From the NCBI GenBank assembly GCA_029706075.1, contig JAINUG010000007.1:8991501-9055500 (forward strand): 64,000 nt of DNA, in the 5' to 3' direction. Below the pieces are notes generated by a model. It was given only the letters and a program-made list of their open reading frames with translations. It made no database searches and was not told the DNA's origin. Source of the DNA: Aldrovandia affinis. Its lineage: Eukaryota > Chordata > Actinopteri > Notacanthiformes > Halosauridae. Within the stretch, counting starts at the first letter, position 1. The number at the start of each line of letters is the position of its first letter. The translations under genes and the position numbers were made by a program. Positions 10,503-21,000 of the stretch are shown one piece after another.

Positions 10503-12461
10503 AAATACCCCTCCCAGTACATGAGGTACTGGACCCTTCCGCGGACCTGGCGGGAACGGAGGAGACAACGGACCGTGCAGGCGGGCCGACCCCCAATCAG
10601 GCATGGGACCGGCGGTGGCTTGGAGGCCGGAGACAGTGGGCTGGTGAGGACAGGCTTGAGGCGAAAGATGTGGAAGGTGGGATGGACATGCATGGACCGG
10701 GGCAACAAGAGGTGGTATGTGACGGGATTGATGCGTCTCCGGACCTTGAAAGGACCCACATATCGGGGGACTCAACCCACCGATCCCGGGTGAAAAGCCA
10801 GACCCTCTGACTGGGTCGAAGCAGGGGAGCCAGAGTGCGACGCTGATCCACCTGGATCTGCTGACAGCATGACGAGTGCTGATGCCCGAGCCCTCTTCCA
10901 GGTCCATCGGCAGCGGCGAACAAAGGCCTCAGCTGAGGGGATCCCCACCTCAGGCTCCTGCTCGGGGAACAGTGGTGGTGGGTAGCCATACTGGCACACG
11001 AAGGGGGACATGCTGAGGGAGGAGTTGTGCAGGGTCTTGTGAGCGTGCCCATGCGAGTTGCCTGCACCAGGTGGAGGGATTGGAGGACACGAGGCAACGC
11101 AGGGTCATCTCTTAGTCTGCCCATTGGACTGAGGGTGGTACCCGGAGGAAAAGCTGATCAAGGCACCCAGCAGGGAACAGAACACCTTCCAGAACCTGGA
11201 GGTGAACTGGGGACCACGGTCTGAGATGATGTCGAGGGGAAGGCCGTGCAGGCGGAAGACATGCTGGACCAGGTGTTCTGCAGTTTCACAGGCGGATGGG
11301 AGTTTGGGAATTGGGGATGAAGCGGCAGGTCTTGGAGAAGCGGTCGACGACCACCAGGAAGACTGTGTTCCCCTGAGAGGGCAGCAGACCAGTTATGAAG
11401 TCCAGGAACAGATGGGACCAAGGGCAGGTTGGGATGGGTAATGGATGAAGTAAGCCCAGATTCTTTGACCCAGGCCGATACGAGTGGTTCTGTGTGGCTC
11501 AGTAGGTAGAGCACGGTGTTGGCAATGCTTAGGTTGTGGGTTCAATCCCCATTGGGGCCACATATACATGCATTCACTACTGTAAGTCGCTTTGGATAAA
11601 AGCGTCTGCTAAATGGCGTATATTATACGACAGGTTGAACTGAAACCTGGTGAAGAAGAGCACCCACCGAGCCTGACGAGAGTTGAGGTGTTTGGCGTCC
11701 TGGATGTACGCCAGGTTTCTGTGGTCAGTCCATACCTGGAACGGGTGTTTGGCGCCCTCTAGCCAATGCCGCCACTCCTCTAATGCCAGTTTGACTGCCA
11801 ACAACTCTTTGTTGCTAATGTTGTAGTTCCTCTCTGCCAGGAGGAGACGCATGGAGAAGAATGCACACATGGAGCTTCTTGCTGTGAGCGGACCACTGGG
11901 ACAGGACCACCCCCACACCGATATCCGAGGTATCGACCTCGACCGTGAATGGGAGCTGAGGTGAATAGTTGCTTGAGGGCTTTGAAGGCTTCCTCTGCCC
12001 CGGGAGACCAGTGGAACCGGGTGGAGGTCTTCTTGGTCAAGCCCGTGAGTGGTGACGCAACAGAGTTGAAGCCATGAATGAATCTCCTATAAAGATTTGC
12101 GAACCCCAGAAAGCATTGAACCTCCTTGATGGAGGTGGGCTATAGACAGTCTCAGACCGCTTGTGTCTTATCAGGATCCATCAGTATGTTGCCCTTAGAA
12201 ACAATGAAGGCCAGGAAGGAGATATTCGGGACATGGAACTTCTCTTCTCAAGTTTGATGGCACAGTCATAAGGTCGGTGAGTGGGAAGAGAGATGGTCCG
12301 TCTCTTACAGAAGACCTCCAGGAGGTCGGTGTAGACAGGGGGGACTTGAGAGTATGCAGGAGGCACAGTGGGTTCGGGAGACTTGAGAGGGGGGTTTGAG
12401 AACAGACAGGTGGCGTGACATGTAGGGCCCCATTCCCGGAGCTTCCCGGCGAACCAGTCAA
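10490..12461 (-). mobile_element. Ty3/gypsy chromovirus-type retrotransposon, pol fragment
   Basis: Read on the minus strand from high to low coordinate, the domains come in gypsy order. RT entry, 12195-12366 (PPVYTDLLEVFCK, THRPYDCAIKLE). RT thumb, about 12030-12130 ([15 protein letters not shown]). RNase H, 11640-12000 ([31 protein letters not shown]). Integrase core, about 11100-11450 ([15 protein letters not shown], the first Asp). Integrase C-terminal and chromodomain, 10490-10759 (GPFKVRRRINPVTY, then RVQYLMYWEGY). The chromodomain would guide integration to marked chromatin. The RT catalytic palm is deleted near 12200, there are many frameshifts, and no LTRs were found at its ends. Inactive. 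Confidence 0.85.
11488..11625 (+). mobile_element. tRNA-derived SINE with an L2-type tail, inserted in the gypsy element
   Basis: The head has a tRNA-like A box (TGTGGCTCAGTAGGTAGAGC) and B box (GGTTGTGGGTTCAATCC) spaced as in Pol III promoters. The tail, gtaagtcgctttggataaaa (11582-11601) followed by gcgtctgctaaatg (11602-11615), is the reverse complement of the 3' end of the L2 copies at 8270, 16040 and 53815. The insertion lies between RNase H and integrase of the host element. A short repeat, atacga, flanks it (about 11478 and 11625) and may be the target duplication. A working tRNA is unlikely because of the fused tail and mismatched arms. Confidence 0.85.
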
Positions 12462-13192
12462 AATAACCTGAAAAGGTACAAAGGTAAGCGGTAAACTGCC
12501 AGAGGTTAAAAAAAAAGTTTAGGTGAAAACTGAAAAATAATGTCGATTTTTTGGCAGTGAGTAGTTTCCTACACCATCAAAATGCACTTGGAAATTGGAG
12601 GAAACTCTTGACAGGAAGAGGTCTGGCAGACCCAAAGCCACAACAAAATCAGAAGACAACAGCTTCAAGCACAGCTTAACACTGGTCGAAGTAAGGAAGT
12701 CTCAGTTTCAACTGTGAAGAGAAGACTTCGAGCTACAGGTTTGACAGGTCGACTGGCAGTAAGAAAGCCATTGCTAAGATGGCAAAATAAGAAAAAGAGG
12801 CTTACCTGGGCCATGAAGCACCGCCAGTTGACTACTGGAGACTAGAAGAAGGTCTTATGGACCGATTAATCAAAATTTGAAATCTTGAAATCTTGAAAGG
12901 TTTTTGTAGGCCGTCGAGTAGGCGAAAGGATGGTTCCTCAGTGTGTGACACCAATTGTCAAACAAGGAAGTGTTTGCTGGATCCAGAGTTGGCGACTTGC
13001 ACAGTGAGTGAGTGACTGTTAACCCACGTTAACCCATTATTTGTTCCCTGAAAAGGGCCTTTTTTTCTAACATTGAAATTTACATTATTTTTCAGTTTTT
13101 GGTAACCTAAACTTTTTTTTTTAACCTCTGGCAGTTTACCAGTTTACCTGGACTGTAAAAACTGGAAAATGGGGGTGTTCTAAAACCTTTGA
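12462..13192 (+). mobile_element. Internally deleted Tc1-like element (copy 1 of 2)
   Basis: The right end reads aaaactggaaaatgggggtg then ttctaaaa, and the inner inverted repeat aaggtaagcggtaaactgcc / ggcagtttacc... is seen at both sides. Inside is only a fragment of a Tc1 transposase N-terminal half: TVKRRLRATGLTGRLAVRKP, then WAMKHRQL. The catalytic DDE region is almost all gone. It is close to the copy at 37972-38755 along its whole length. Non-autonomous. Confidence 0.8.
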
Positions 13193-13613
13193 CCAATAGT
13201 GTGGATATAATTAATACTATATAAATATAAATATAAATATTATATGATATTTTGTAATTGAAAGATGATTCCCAAGCCATATATGTAATCACCATAACAT
13301 TATCTAAGCATGTATTTGTATAGTGACAGTCTTTTTTACAGCCATTGAGGATTACAATATTTAGATTAATTAACTTTGGTGCAATTAAATATTTTGACTA
13401 CCCAACAACACAAAGTATGAAGGTTATTAAAAACCTGTCATCTTTTTTTCAAACAGTTGATTACCAACATAATGTATGGCTTTGCTCACAAAGTGTATTG
13501 ATTTGGATGTTCTGTGAATACAAATGACTGTAACATCTCAAAGTTTCACCCACAGTTGCACATGATGCTGGCAGAAAATAACTATGTACAGGAGGGTATA
13601 TGGCAGGAAGTGT
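13193..13613. other. AT-rich intronic stretch
   Basis: Short TATAAA-type runs at about 13210-13250. No gene or RNA seen. Confidence 0.4.
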
Positions 13614-13616
13614 GAC

Positions 13617-13921
13617 GGCTCTCTGTCCCTTCTGCCGGTTCGTTCTCCTTTTTCTGTTTCTGCAGTGTGGCGAATGGCTGGTGGAGTGGGGCGGCGGACT
13701 AGTCCACTCCTACCCACCTAATTGTGGCTGATTGGGGACAGCTGGGTCCTTATAAGGAGTGCTGCTTCCCCAGTTCCAAGCTTCTCCTCGCTTGAGTGAA
13801 CAGTGTGGAAAGCCATGCCTTTGTTGACGATTTTGTAAACCAACATTTAATAAAGTTGTTATTCCTTCAACCTCAACTTGTCTTCCTACTATCGTGTTTC
13901 AGCCTTGAACCGGTCATAACA
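13617..13921 (+). mobile_element. Solo LTR, probably of a Ty3/gypsy-type element
   Basis: Begins TGTGACGGCTCTCTGTC and ends CCGGTCATAACA, the TG...CA form of LTR ends. Inside it has a TATA-like box (ccttataagg, about 13750) and a polyadenylation signal (aataaag, 13849), spaced as promoter and end of a retroelement transcript. No internal region or primer-binding site follows, so it looks like a solo LTR. I did not find a matching target duplication. Its right end lies only 32 bp before the exon at 13954. Confidence 0.6.
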
Positions 13922-13953
13922 ATGTGCATATTGTATGTGTTCCTCTGTTGCAG

Positions 13954-14032
13954 AACAAGACAGGGTCCTCTGGCCTTTCCCCAGCATCCAGTTCACCTCC
14001 AAGGATACACTCAGTCAATGCCACTAGAATTC
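13954..14032 (+). CDS. Internal exon of the unidentified proline-rich gene
   Basis: Strong acceptor (tgttcctctgttgcag, AG 13952-13953) and strong donor (TTC|gtaagt, gt 14033). The first base completes an Arg codon split with the exon ending at 2776. The reading then is TRQGPLAFPQHPVHLQGYTQ followed by SMPLEF, ending on a codon boundary. The next exon (14635) starts on a codon boundary and is open only in that frame. The alternative frame of this exon (NKTGSSGLSPASSSPP...) leads to a stop in the next exon, so it is not preferred. Family unknown. Rich in Pro, Gln and His. Confidence 0.65.
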
Positions 14033-14634
14033 GTAAGTATTCATTTTCTATATTAATATGCCTCTATTATATGGCACCACCTAAAGAAGAATTCACACTC
14101 ACGTAGAATCAGAAGCAGCCACTTTCAGTGGTTCATACACTGGTGAAAGGTCTAAAGTGAACCTTGAAGGTGGCCACTTGGTGAATTCTTTACTTGTCCT
14201 CAGATGTGTGAATAGAAGCTTCAGCTCTGTTTGTGAAGACGGACATGCCAGGCCCAACCAATTTCCCAATGAACCAGGGAAGGGCTCACTGAGGGCTTAT
14301 TAAGCATGTAACCATGGTCCACTTTATGTACATCTGCTTTCCCCTGGAACAATGAGCAGAGCTTAGAGTGGGGGGTGGGGGTGCACTGGTGAGAAGTCGG
14401 CCAATTTAAATGAGCCCAGACAGTCTTTCATCTTTCAACAGCACTTTCCAAGCCAGAGCCAAGGCTGCAGACACAGAGTCAAAATCACTGCAAAGCCACT
14501 GGATCAGAACGAACAGTTTCCAACGCATGTACTCTGCGATTCTTGTCTGAGAGTGAATAATCATGGGGGGATTTGTTCCGGTATGCTATCGGAATGTCGC
14601 CACCCTTCTCTTTAACATTTTTCAAACCCTGCAG
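14033..14634. other. Intron of the unidentified gene
   Basis: 602 bp with gt...ag ends. A G-rich run (gtggggggtgggggtg, about 14367) is the only notable feature. Confidence 0.6.
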
Positions 14635-14751
14635 GGACCATTTGCACCCCTAGTGGGGAGAGGACATCCATTCTACTCAGCTGGACAGCCGCAGCCATCT
14701 TCCTCGCAGCTGGCTAATAACTTTGGTCCCTGGGCTCAGGCCTGGCAGAAG
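14635..14751 (+). CDS. Internal exon of the unidentified proline-rich gene
   Basis: Acceptor aaaccctgcag (AG 14633-14634) and donor AAG|gtaagg (gt 14752) bound 117 bp, exactly 39 codons. The reading is GPFAPLVGRGHPFYSAGQPQ, then PSSSQLANNFGPWAQAWQK. Both ends fall on codon boundaries, matching the exons on either side. Low-complexity Pro/Gln/Ser with aromatic residues suggests a disordered tail rather than a folded enzyme domain. Confidence 0.7.
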
Positions 14752-16017
14752 GTAAGGCCACAGCCTTGAATTATTTAGCAAGGGCCAGCTCCCTGGACAA
14801 GAAACAGAAGTCGTTTATCAAGGGTAGCCAAGCGGCAGTGGGATGAAGAAAAGCCTGCTGTGCCCGTGGTGTGCTCCCAGCAGACATCATACACATATTT
14901 GACCAATGGTGTTCCACAATATCGCCAGGGAAGCATATCCCCAGTGAAGCTACCGCATTTGTTTGTCCTTTTTATGTGTGTCATTTTTCCATTAGGGCAT
15001 TTTGCCTTTTTTGCTCCATACGAATGTAACGGAGGGGTTGTTATTGTGCCAGCTGCTGTAGTTGTTAGTGGCACTTTGGAGGGTTGTAAGGGTTCATATC
15101 TAGTCGGTATCCTGCGCATCTGAGAGCTGATTCTGTCAGAAAGGCATGCATCATTTCTGCGCTTAGGCAATGACCCTAACTATCAAACCACTCCTGCTTC
15201 TCGAGTATAAGATCGGCTTTTCCAGGTTCTTTTCCATAACTTGACTTGATAGTAGACTTTTGAATTTGATTGACATGTGGTGGGTATTGAATGAGTCCAC
15301 TGGGATTTTCTCTTTTGATCCTTGAATGATACACAGACGAAATTCACTCTTATTGATAAAGATTGCTTTGTATGTCAAGGGTAACGCTGTGAATTAATCA
15401 GAGCCTGCAATAATAAGCTATCAGTTGTTTAGCACAAGCTTTTACAGATATTCTCAGTGCAAACAAAAAGTTCCTTTGGACAACGTTCCATGGGCAAAGG
15501 GGGAATGCATCACATGACCTGTGCCTGTGATCTGTGCCTGATGGATCAGATGACCAGTGTGGAATATTTCTCAGGAACAAAAACTCTGATGAAACGATAC
15601 CGTTCTACCCTGAATTTATTTGGTAAATAAGGAGCACAAATGTGTCTTGTTTAAAACTGCAAGCCTAAGATAGCCTGCGAGGAAAATGAATAGAAGGAGG
15701 TAATGTTAATTTTTTAAAAATATATTGGTGAGTTCTATTGTGCTGGCAGTCCAGCCATCAGTTCAGCCATGCTTCTCTCTGTGGTGCTAATTTGATGGTC
15801 CCATTCTGTAGTCAGTAATCCTGTCTTAATTGAGTGGAGGAGGAGGATGTGCACATATGGGGTTTATTTGCTTCATCTTTCCCCTTTCCATAAAAACCCC
15901 ACCAAAGGTACTCTCTGGCACAGCACATTAGCTCTCGGTGGCGTAAACATTAATCAAAGTAGGACAGGGAACTGGTGCGCCTACCCATCCCCTCTCTCTC
16001 TCTCTTTGTCTCTCTCT
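14752..16017. other. Intronic stretch, no gene or clear repeat
   Basis: Part of the 5.3-kb intron between 14751 and 20073. No repeat family recognised here. A (CT)n run lies at about 15991-16019. Confidence 0.45.
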
Positions 16018-16019
16018 CA

Positions 16020-16725
16020 TTGACATTGACATTTTAAGCATTTAGCAGACGCTCTTATCCAGAGCGACTTACAAGATGTGCATGGTAGGAACAATCATAG
16101 TTCGCGCAAGAGATCAGTGCAGTAATACAGCGATAGACATCATTGCAGGCAGCTGCGTACCATACCTGAGAAGGAAAAGGTTAGTCATTTTTTATTTTTT
16201 ATTTTATTTTATTGAGTAAGCAGGGATACAAAGTGTTGAGCAAGTAGGCAGTGGTGATGACAATTAGCTAGATGTACAGAATTCAGTGGTAGTGGAGTCT
16301 GAAAAGGTGGGTTTTGAGTCTCTTGCAGAAGATCGCAAGTGATTCCGCGGTCCTGACTGATTGCGGAAGGTTGTTCCACCACCGAGGGGTCAGGACAGAG
16401 AAGAGACGAGACCGCAAGGAGTGGCTGCCAGGCGCCCGGAGGGATGGGACAGTCAGTTTGCCAGAGGAGGTGGAGCGGAGGGGTCTGGCTGGGGTGTAGG
16501 GAGTGATGAGTGACTGGAGGTATGGGGGAGCAGTACCTCTAGCCACTTGAAAAGCAAGCACCAGTGATTTGAATGTGATGTGAGCTGCGATGGGGAGCCA
16601 GTGCAGAGAGGAGAGTAGAGGGGTGACGTGGGTGAACCTTGGTTGGTTGAACACCAGACGTGCAGCAGCATTCTGGACTAGTTGCAGTGGCTTGATGGCA
16701 CAGGCTGGTAGGCCTGCCAGTAATC
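16020..16725 (-). mobile_element. L2-type LINE, 5'-truncated 3' end
   Basis: Starts with acattttaagcatttagcag then acgctcttatccagagcgac, the 3' tail of the same subfamily as 8250-9530. Minus-strand frame 16283-16654 gives the C-terminal end of the LINE protein (LSSLHWLPIAAHITFKSLVL, PRWWNNLPQSVRTAESLAIF, KTHLFRLHYH). It is cut off abruptly at about 16722 in the middle of the RT C-terminal region, the usual 5' truncation of LINE insertions. Confidence 0.85.
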
Positions 16726-17319
16726 ATATTAATGATATCATTAATATGCTTACTGGGCCTGTCATGAAATACAAGTGAGTCTGTTCAGATCAAAGTATCC
16801 TCACTGTACCTGTCACTTTTGACAGATAGGAATCAGAAAATGAATTGTCCGAAAAAGGCCATAATTACAGCTGTTATAAATGATCAGTATTAATAAAGCT
16901 GTGTACCATACTAGTTATAAAATCATATTAAACAAACAAACGGTCTGGGGGATGTACAGTATAGTATATCATTCATAATTCTCAGATCATGATTCTAACT
17001 TAATTTTCAGGAAAACATGGGGATTCTTGCTGGATTTCTAGGGGAAGGACCATAGATGGGAAGTTTTAGTCCATATTCAGTGGCAATAGGTCAAAAGCTG
17101 AGTGCTGGAGATGAGTTCTCTGTGGCATTAGCTTGTTCTTAATAAAAGAAACAAGTGCTAATAACGTTTGTGGAATATGATAAACCCACCAAAAAACGTT
17201 CAAACAGTATTTTTAAACCGTTTTTAACAACATTCCATGACGTAGAGTCGGACATTCATTGTAGAGAAATCTAACAGGTGCCGATACAAGCTAGAGAGAG
17301 GAGTTGTGAAAAATACTAT
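16726..17319. other. Intronic stretch, nothing recognised
   Basis: Begins with a small perfect palindromic run (catattaatgatatcattaatatg, about 16726-16748). No gene or RNA supported. Confidence 0.4.
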
Positions 17320-17322
17320 TAA

Positions 17323-17613
17323 AATGGTGTGTAGATATGGGGAAGCTGGCTGCTCTAATTTGGGAAAAGTGGATAAGTGTCAACAGGTTCCCCATCAAAA
17401 ACGAGAAGAGAAGGAAAACGTGGGGAAAATGTGCGCAACTCACCAGGAGTAACATTAAGTGGTCGGCAAGAGAACTGAAGTACATAATCTGTAGTGAGTA
17501 TTTCACGATAGATTTTTCTGAACAATATCCAGGGCTGATGGGCGATTGCAGGATGGAGATGAAAATCTCCCGGATGTTAGACTCTGATAATGAGAGACAT
17601 GATGTAAACCTCT
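17323..17613 (+). pseudogene. THAP-domain relic (transposase or THAP-gene fragment)
   Basis: Reading from ATG 17323 gives MVCRYGEAGCSNLGKVDKC, the N-terminal Cys pair of a THAP zinc finger. A frameshift near 17375 moves to the frame with RFPIKNEKRRKTWGKC, then LKYIICSEYFTIDF. In intact THAP domains the last motif is C-x2-H (CSEHF). Here the His is Tyr, so zinc binding would be lost. THAP domains bind DNA in P-element-type transposases and in host THAP proteins. Nothing convincing of a catalytic part follows. It is a single-domain relic with a frameshift and a lost ligand. Confidence 0.6.
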
Positions 17614-18279
17614 AAAACCTACACTGCCCTGGTGTTGGTGCCGATATTGGGAAGCGTCTCATTCAGTCATATTCGCTGTCCGTGAGCTCTATATTGGAGT
17701 CATTTTCCCACCAAGTCATATTGATAAAATGTTTACAAATGCTCAAATCAACGTCTCATCCCAAACGTACTAAGAAAGTGGGAAACCGTATAATTTATAT
17801 TTATATTAATATGTTGGATTGTCAAAAGTGGAAAAAACTGGCACCTTGCTACTATCAAGGTTGTATATTGATAGATGTAAATATTTTTTGCCGATGTTTA
17901 AAATCATGTCTGTTGCCCTTTAATAAAGTGAGCCCCCCCTGTGCAGTAGGGCTCAGTAATCAGTAACCTTGATAAATTGAGGCCATACAGCTAAGCGGTG
18001 GAACTCATGTGTCATCCAGACTGCTTCGGGGGGGAATTCAGTAGGCTAACAATTTCTCTCTGTGTTACTCTGAGAAAGTTGCAGTATTATTACAGTGTTT
18101 ATATGAGCTGTATGCCCACTATGAAGGGAATGAAATGAAAAATAAGCCTGTGATTACTGAGACACCTTTGCCATTCCCATAGCAATGAAAACTGCCAATG
18201 AGCTCTCTTCATCCTGTTTCTGTTTTGAAAGAGCTTCTTGTTTGTGGTTCCCTTTTCCTCATCTTTTGCTTTTTTATAT
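17614..18279. other. Intronic stretch after the THAP relic
   Basis: May include further decayed parts of the THAP-bearing element, but no conserved motif is readable. Confidence 0.35.
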
Positions 18280-19215
18280 TCAGTCAATTCCAAAATTATT
18301 TACACCCTTGATAAAGATGAGCAAAAAAGACTGTATAATATATAAGCTATATTGTATGCTCAAAAAATATATATTAGCTATTTTATACTAATACAGTTTC
18401 TCAGAAAATGATTTTGTTTATATTATATACTTATTATATATACAAGTAATATATTTTTTTCTCCAAAAGCATGTGCCACAATTATTCACACCCCAAATAA
18501 TTATTTTTTATAAAATCTAGCAAAAACAAACCTGCATTAACATGTCATCATCTATAGTGTTTTATGAGATTGGGGAACATATTGGGGGGACCTTTGATCA
18601 TTCCTCCATACAGAATCTTTCAATATCCTACAGATTCTTCGGTCTGTGTTTCGGACTGCCCTCTTCAATTCAAACCACACATTTTCGATCGGGTTCAAGC
18701 CTGGAGACTGAGATGGCCATTGCAAAACAATAATTTTGTGGTCAGTTAACCATTTCTTGGTTGATTTTGAGGTATGCTTGGGATAATTGTCTTGCTGGAA
18801 GATCAATTTGCAGCCAAGTTTCAGGGAATCAGGTTTTTGGTCAAAATGTCTTGGTACTTACTGGAGTTGATTCCATTGATTCCATTGACCTTAAAAAGAG
18901 CCCCAGGACCAATAGATGCAAAACAACCCCATAACATCAAAGATCCAACACCATATTTCACTGTGGGTATAGGTTATTGTCAACATAAGTGCCCTGCTGC
19001 ACATGGCCAAAAAGCTTAATTTTGGTGTCATCTGACCATGGCAACTGGTTCCAATCAGAGAAAGACAAGTTTGACGTCGGAAGAAGGACACTATAAAACA
19101 CTATAGAAGACGATGATGTTAATGCAGATTTATTTTTGTTGGAAATTATTAGGGGTGTGAATAATTATAGTTATTGTGGGAAAGAAATGTACTTGTTAAA
19201 CAAAAAAAATGCTCT
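18280..19215 (-). mobile_element. Tc1-like transposon, decayed (same subfamily as 4130-4895)
   Basis: Minus-strand reading 18552-18806 gives FQQDNYPKHTSKSTKKWLTD, then [20 protein letters not shown], covering the second Asp and the Glu block of the DDE/D transposase. Further on (about 18950-19080), readable in pieces, are IPTVKYGVGS and GCFASIGPGALF. The outer ends (ccaaaattatttacaccctt / taggggtgtgaataattat) are weak inverted relatives. Stops and frameshifts interrupt the frame throughout. Inactive. Confidence 0.85.
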
Positions 19216-20072
19216 ACTCTATACTCTATAGGACCATTGTCTCATTATCTCATTGTCAATCAATTAATTAATTAACCTCATTGGTTCCTCTTATATGCTT
19301 CAAGCTAGAAAATCTAGCATTATTTTCTTAGAGAAAGAGAAAAACAAATTTGACCAGTGGATTTCCCTCAAAATCATCAATTAGGAAACATGCTCATTAA
19401 CATGCTTGCCCCTGAGCCATTAAGCCAAATCTAGCTCAGGTGTAGTGTTGTAGGTGTAGTGCTGTAGAATGCAATAGGCCACAATTCTCTTACATAAACA
19501 CAGTGTAATGGCCGAGAAGGCAACATAAAGACCGCTACTACTGTATCAGGAAATAAAAAAACATTACAGTCTTATAAAATCCTCTCTGACAAAAGCAAAT
19601 GGAACGTGACACTTCCTTTATGAAAATTTCATGGTGATGGAGACGTGTCTCAGTGGGACGTTAAACTGCTGAGGATGTCCATGTGAAGCAAATTGTTCGT
19701 AGTTAATACTATTACCCCACAATGGGTCCGGATTAGACCTCCTCAGTTACCAGCTATTCGGTTCATTCTCTGGATTAAGATTTAGTACGTGTGAATTTTG
19801 CTTACATTCTAAAATTATCCCTACCATATTGACTTGAATTATAAGTAACTCCACATTCTGTACTGTCATTGGCCAGAAAGGTCATTGTGGTTGCATTGCA
19901 TTCAATAACTATAGGGTTTCATTTCAAGAGGGCTGCATTACCTTCAGCTGTGTATCTGATTGATATTTTAAATATTACAGAGGTTATTGTCTTACAATAA
20001 AATTATTCTTGAAGACCCATGGTTGGGTAAACGTTTTAATCTTTAAGTTGATGCTCACTATTTTCTTTCCAG
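19216..20072. other. Intronic stretch before the last exon
   Basis: No repeat or gene recognised. Ends in a good pyrimidine tract and acceptor (ttttctttccag). Confidence 0.5.
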
Positions 20073-20507
20073 GCACCTGTTCCTAACACAAGGCACAATG
20101 CTGAGTTTCTGCACAGTCTACAAATCCCCTCTCACTCCTTCCTGCACACTCCACACTTCATCCCTCCACCTCACCCCTCCTTTTACCCGCCACCCTCTGG
20201 CCTCCCCGAGTCATTGATGGACGGGGGCGGGAGCTTCATCTCCGGCCAATCGCAGTCTCCTAGCCCCCAGAGCGGTCAGGCTGGCCGGACCGCACAGATG
20301 AACGGCACGGCTGCGTATCTCCATGACAACCCTCTGCTCAGTCCTGGCTCCCAGAACTACCTGCAACTGCTGACATCACTGGCTGGCCTGCAGACGCCGC
20401 GTGCAGAGGGCAAACGAAAAGCCAAGAGGAGCGCTGCTAAGGGCGACGGCAGGAAGTCACAGCCACCTGACCGGCAACTCAGTGATGCAGGGCCAGAGTC
20501 TGGGTAG
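20073..20507 (+). CDS. Last coding exon of an unidentified Pro/Ser-rich protein
   Basis: Acceptor cactattttctttccag (AG 20071-20072), then an open frame of 144 codons to TAG at 20505-20507. The reading starts APVPNTRHNAEFLHSLQIPS and continues with a Pro/His/Phe-rich run (FIPPPHPSFYPPPSGLPE), NPLLSPGSQNYLQLLTSLAG and a basic cluster (KRKAKRSAAKGDGRK) that could be a nuclear localisation signal. The phase is continuous with the exons at 13954 and 14635. The composition differs clearly from the AT-rich flank (GC-rich, CpG-containing codons). I do not recognise the family. The basic cluster only weakly suggests a nuclear protein. It lies about 31.5 kb upstream of spon1 on the same strand. Confidence 0.75.
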   Translation, partial: APVPNTRHNAEFLHSLQIPSHSFLHTPHFIPPPHPSFYPPPSGLPESLMDGGGSFISGQSQSPSPQSGQAGRTAQMNGTAAYLHDNPLLSPGSQNYLQLLTSLAGLQTPRAEGKRKAKRSAAKGDGRKSQPPDRQLSDAGPESG

Positions 20508-21000
20508 CACAGCCCCACAATGCTTTTTCTGCTTGTAAATGCATGGGGATTATTGCTTTGTTATATTTTTCATAAAAAAGTATCCCTTACTTTTTCAATG
20601 CTTTGAATTTTTTTATATATGTTTATTTTTATATGTATCTATCACTCTAGCTACCTTTTTAGAATGAGGATGTACAGTATGCAGAATGTGAATATTCATT
20701 GAATGTTGTTGCCATCAGTTTATCATTCCTGACCGTGTTCCACTGAAGTGACTTTGATTTTACATAACAAGTAAAGTACCTCATTAATCAGAGAGGTGAT
20801 TGTGTTCAGGTGAGAAGGTGATTCAACCTGTTAAATGTCAATCCTGGTTACGATCAGGTTGTACCCCACTTATGAGAGAAGAACAATGCCTTCCTGCTAT
20901 CAGGCTATACTTACTGCACTGTGTCATACCACCTGGAGAGTTCACAGCAAAGTTTTCTAACCTGGAAAGATGTTACAGTCAAACGCAGACCATCTAGGGC
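20508..21000 (+). other. Probable 3' untranslated region of the unidentified gene
   Basis: Directly follows the stop codon and is AT-rich. I saw no clear canonical AATAAA signal, so the transcript end is not fixed. Confidence 0.35.

Noticed and set aside
10461-11124. Several long overlapping frames at 10.5-11.1 kb as host genes
   Set aside because: GC-rich gypsy integrase DNA keeps several frames open; only the integrase and chromodomain reading makes sense.
11488-11570. Functional tRNA gene
   Set aside because: A and B boxes are present, but the sequence is fused to an L2-type tail and sits inside a retrotransposon, so it is a SINE.
13954-14032. Alternative frame NKTGSSGLSPASSSPP for the exon
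   Set aside because: It looks protein-like, but its phase leads to a stop in the next exon after 28 codons; the other frame is open through two more exons.
16726-16748. Short palindrome as a recombination site
   Set aside because: Only about 10 bp per arm in AT-rich DNA next to a LINE truncation point; not enough to support a function.
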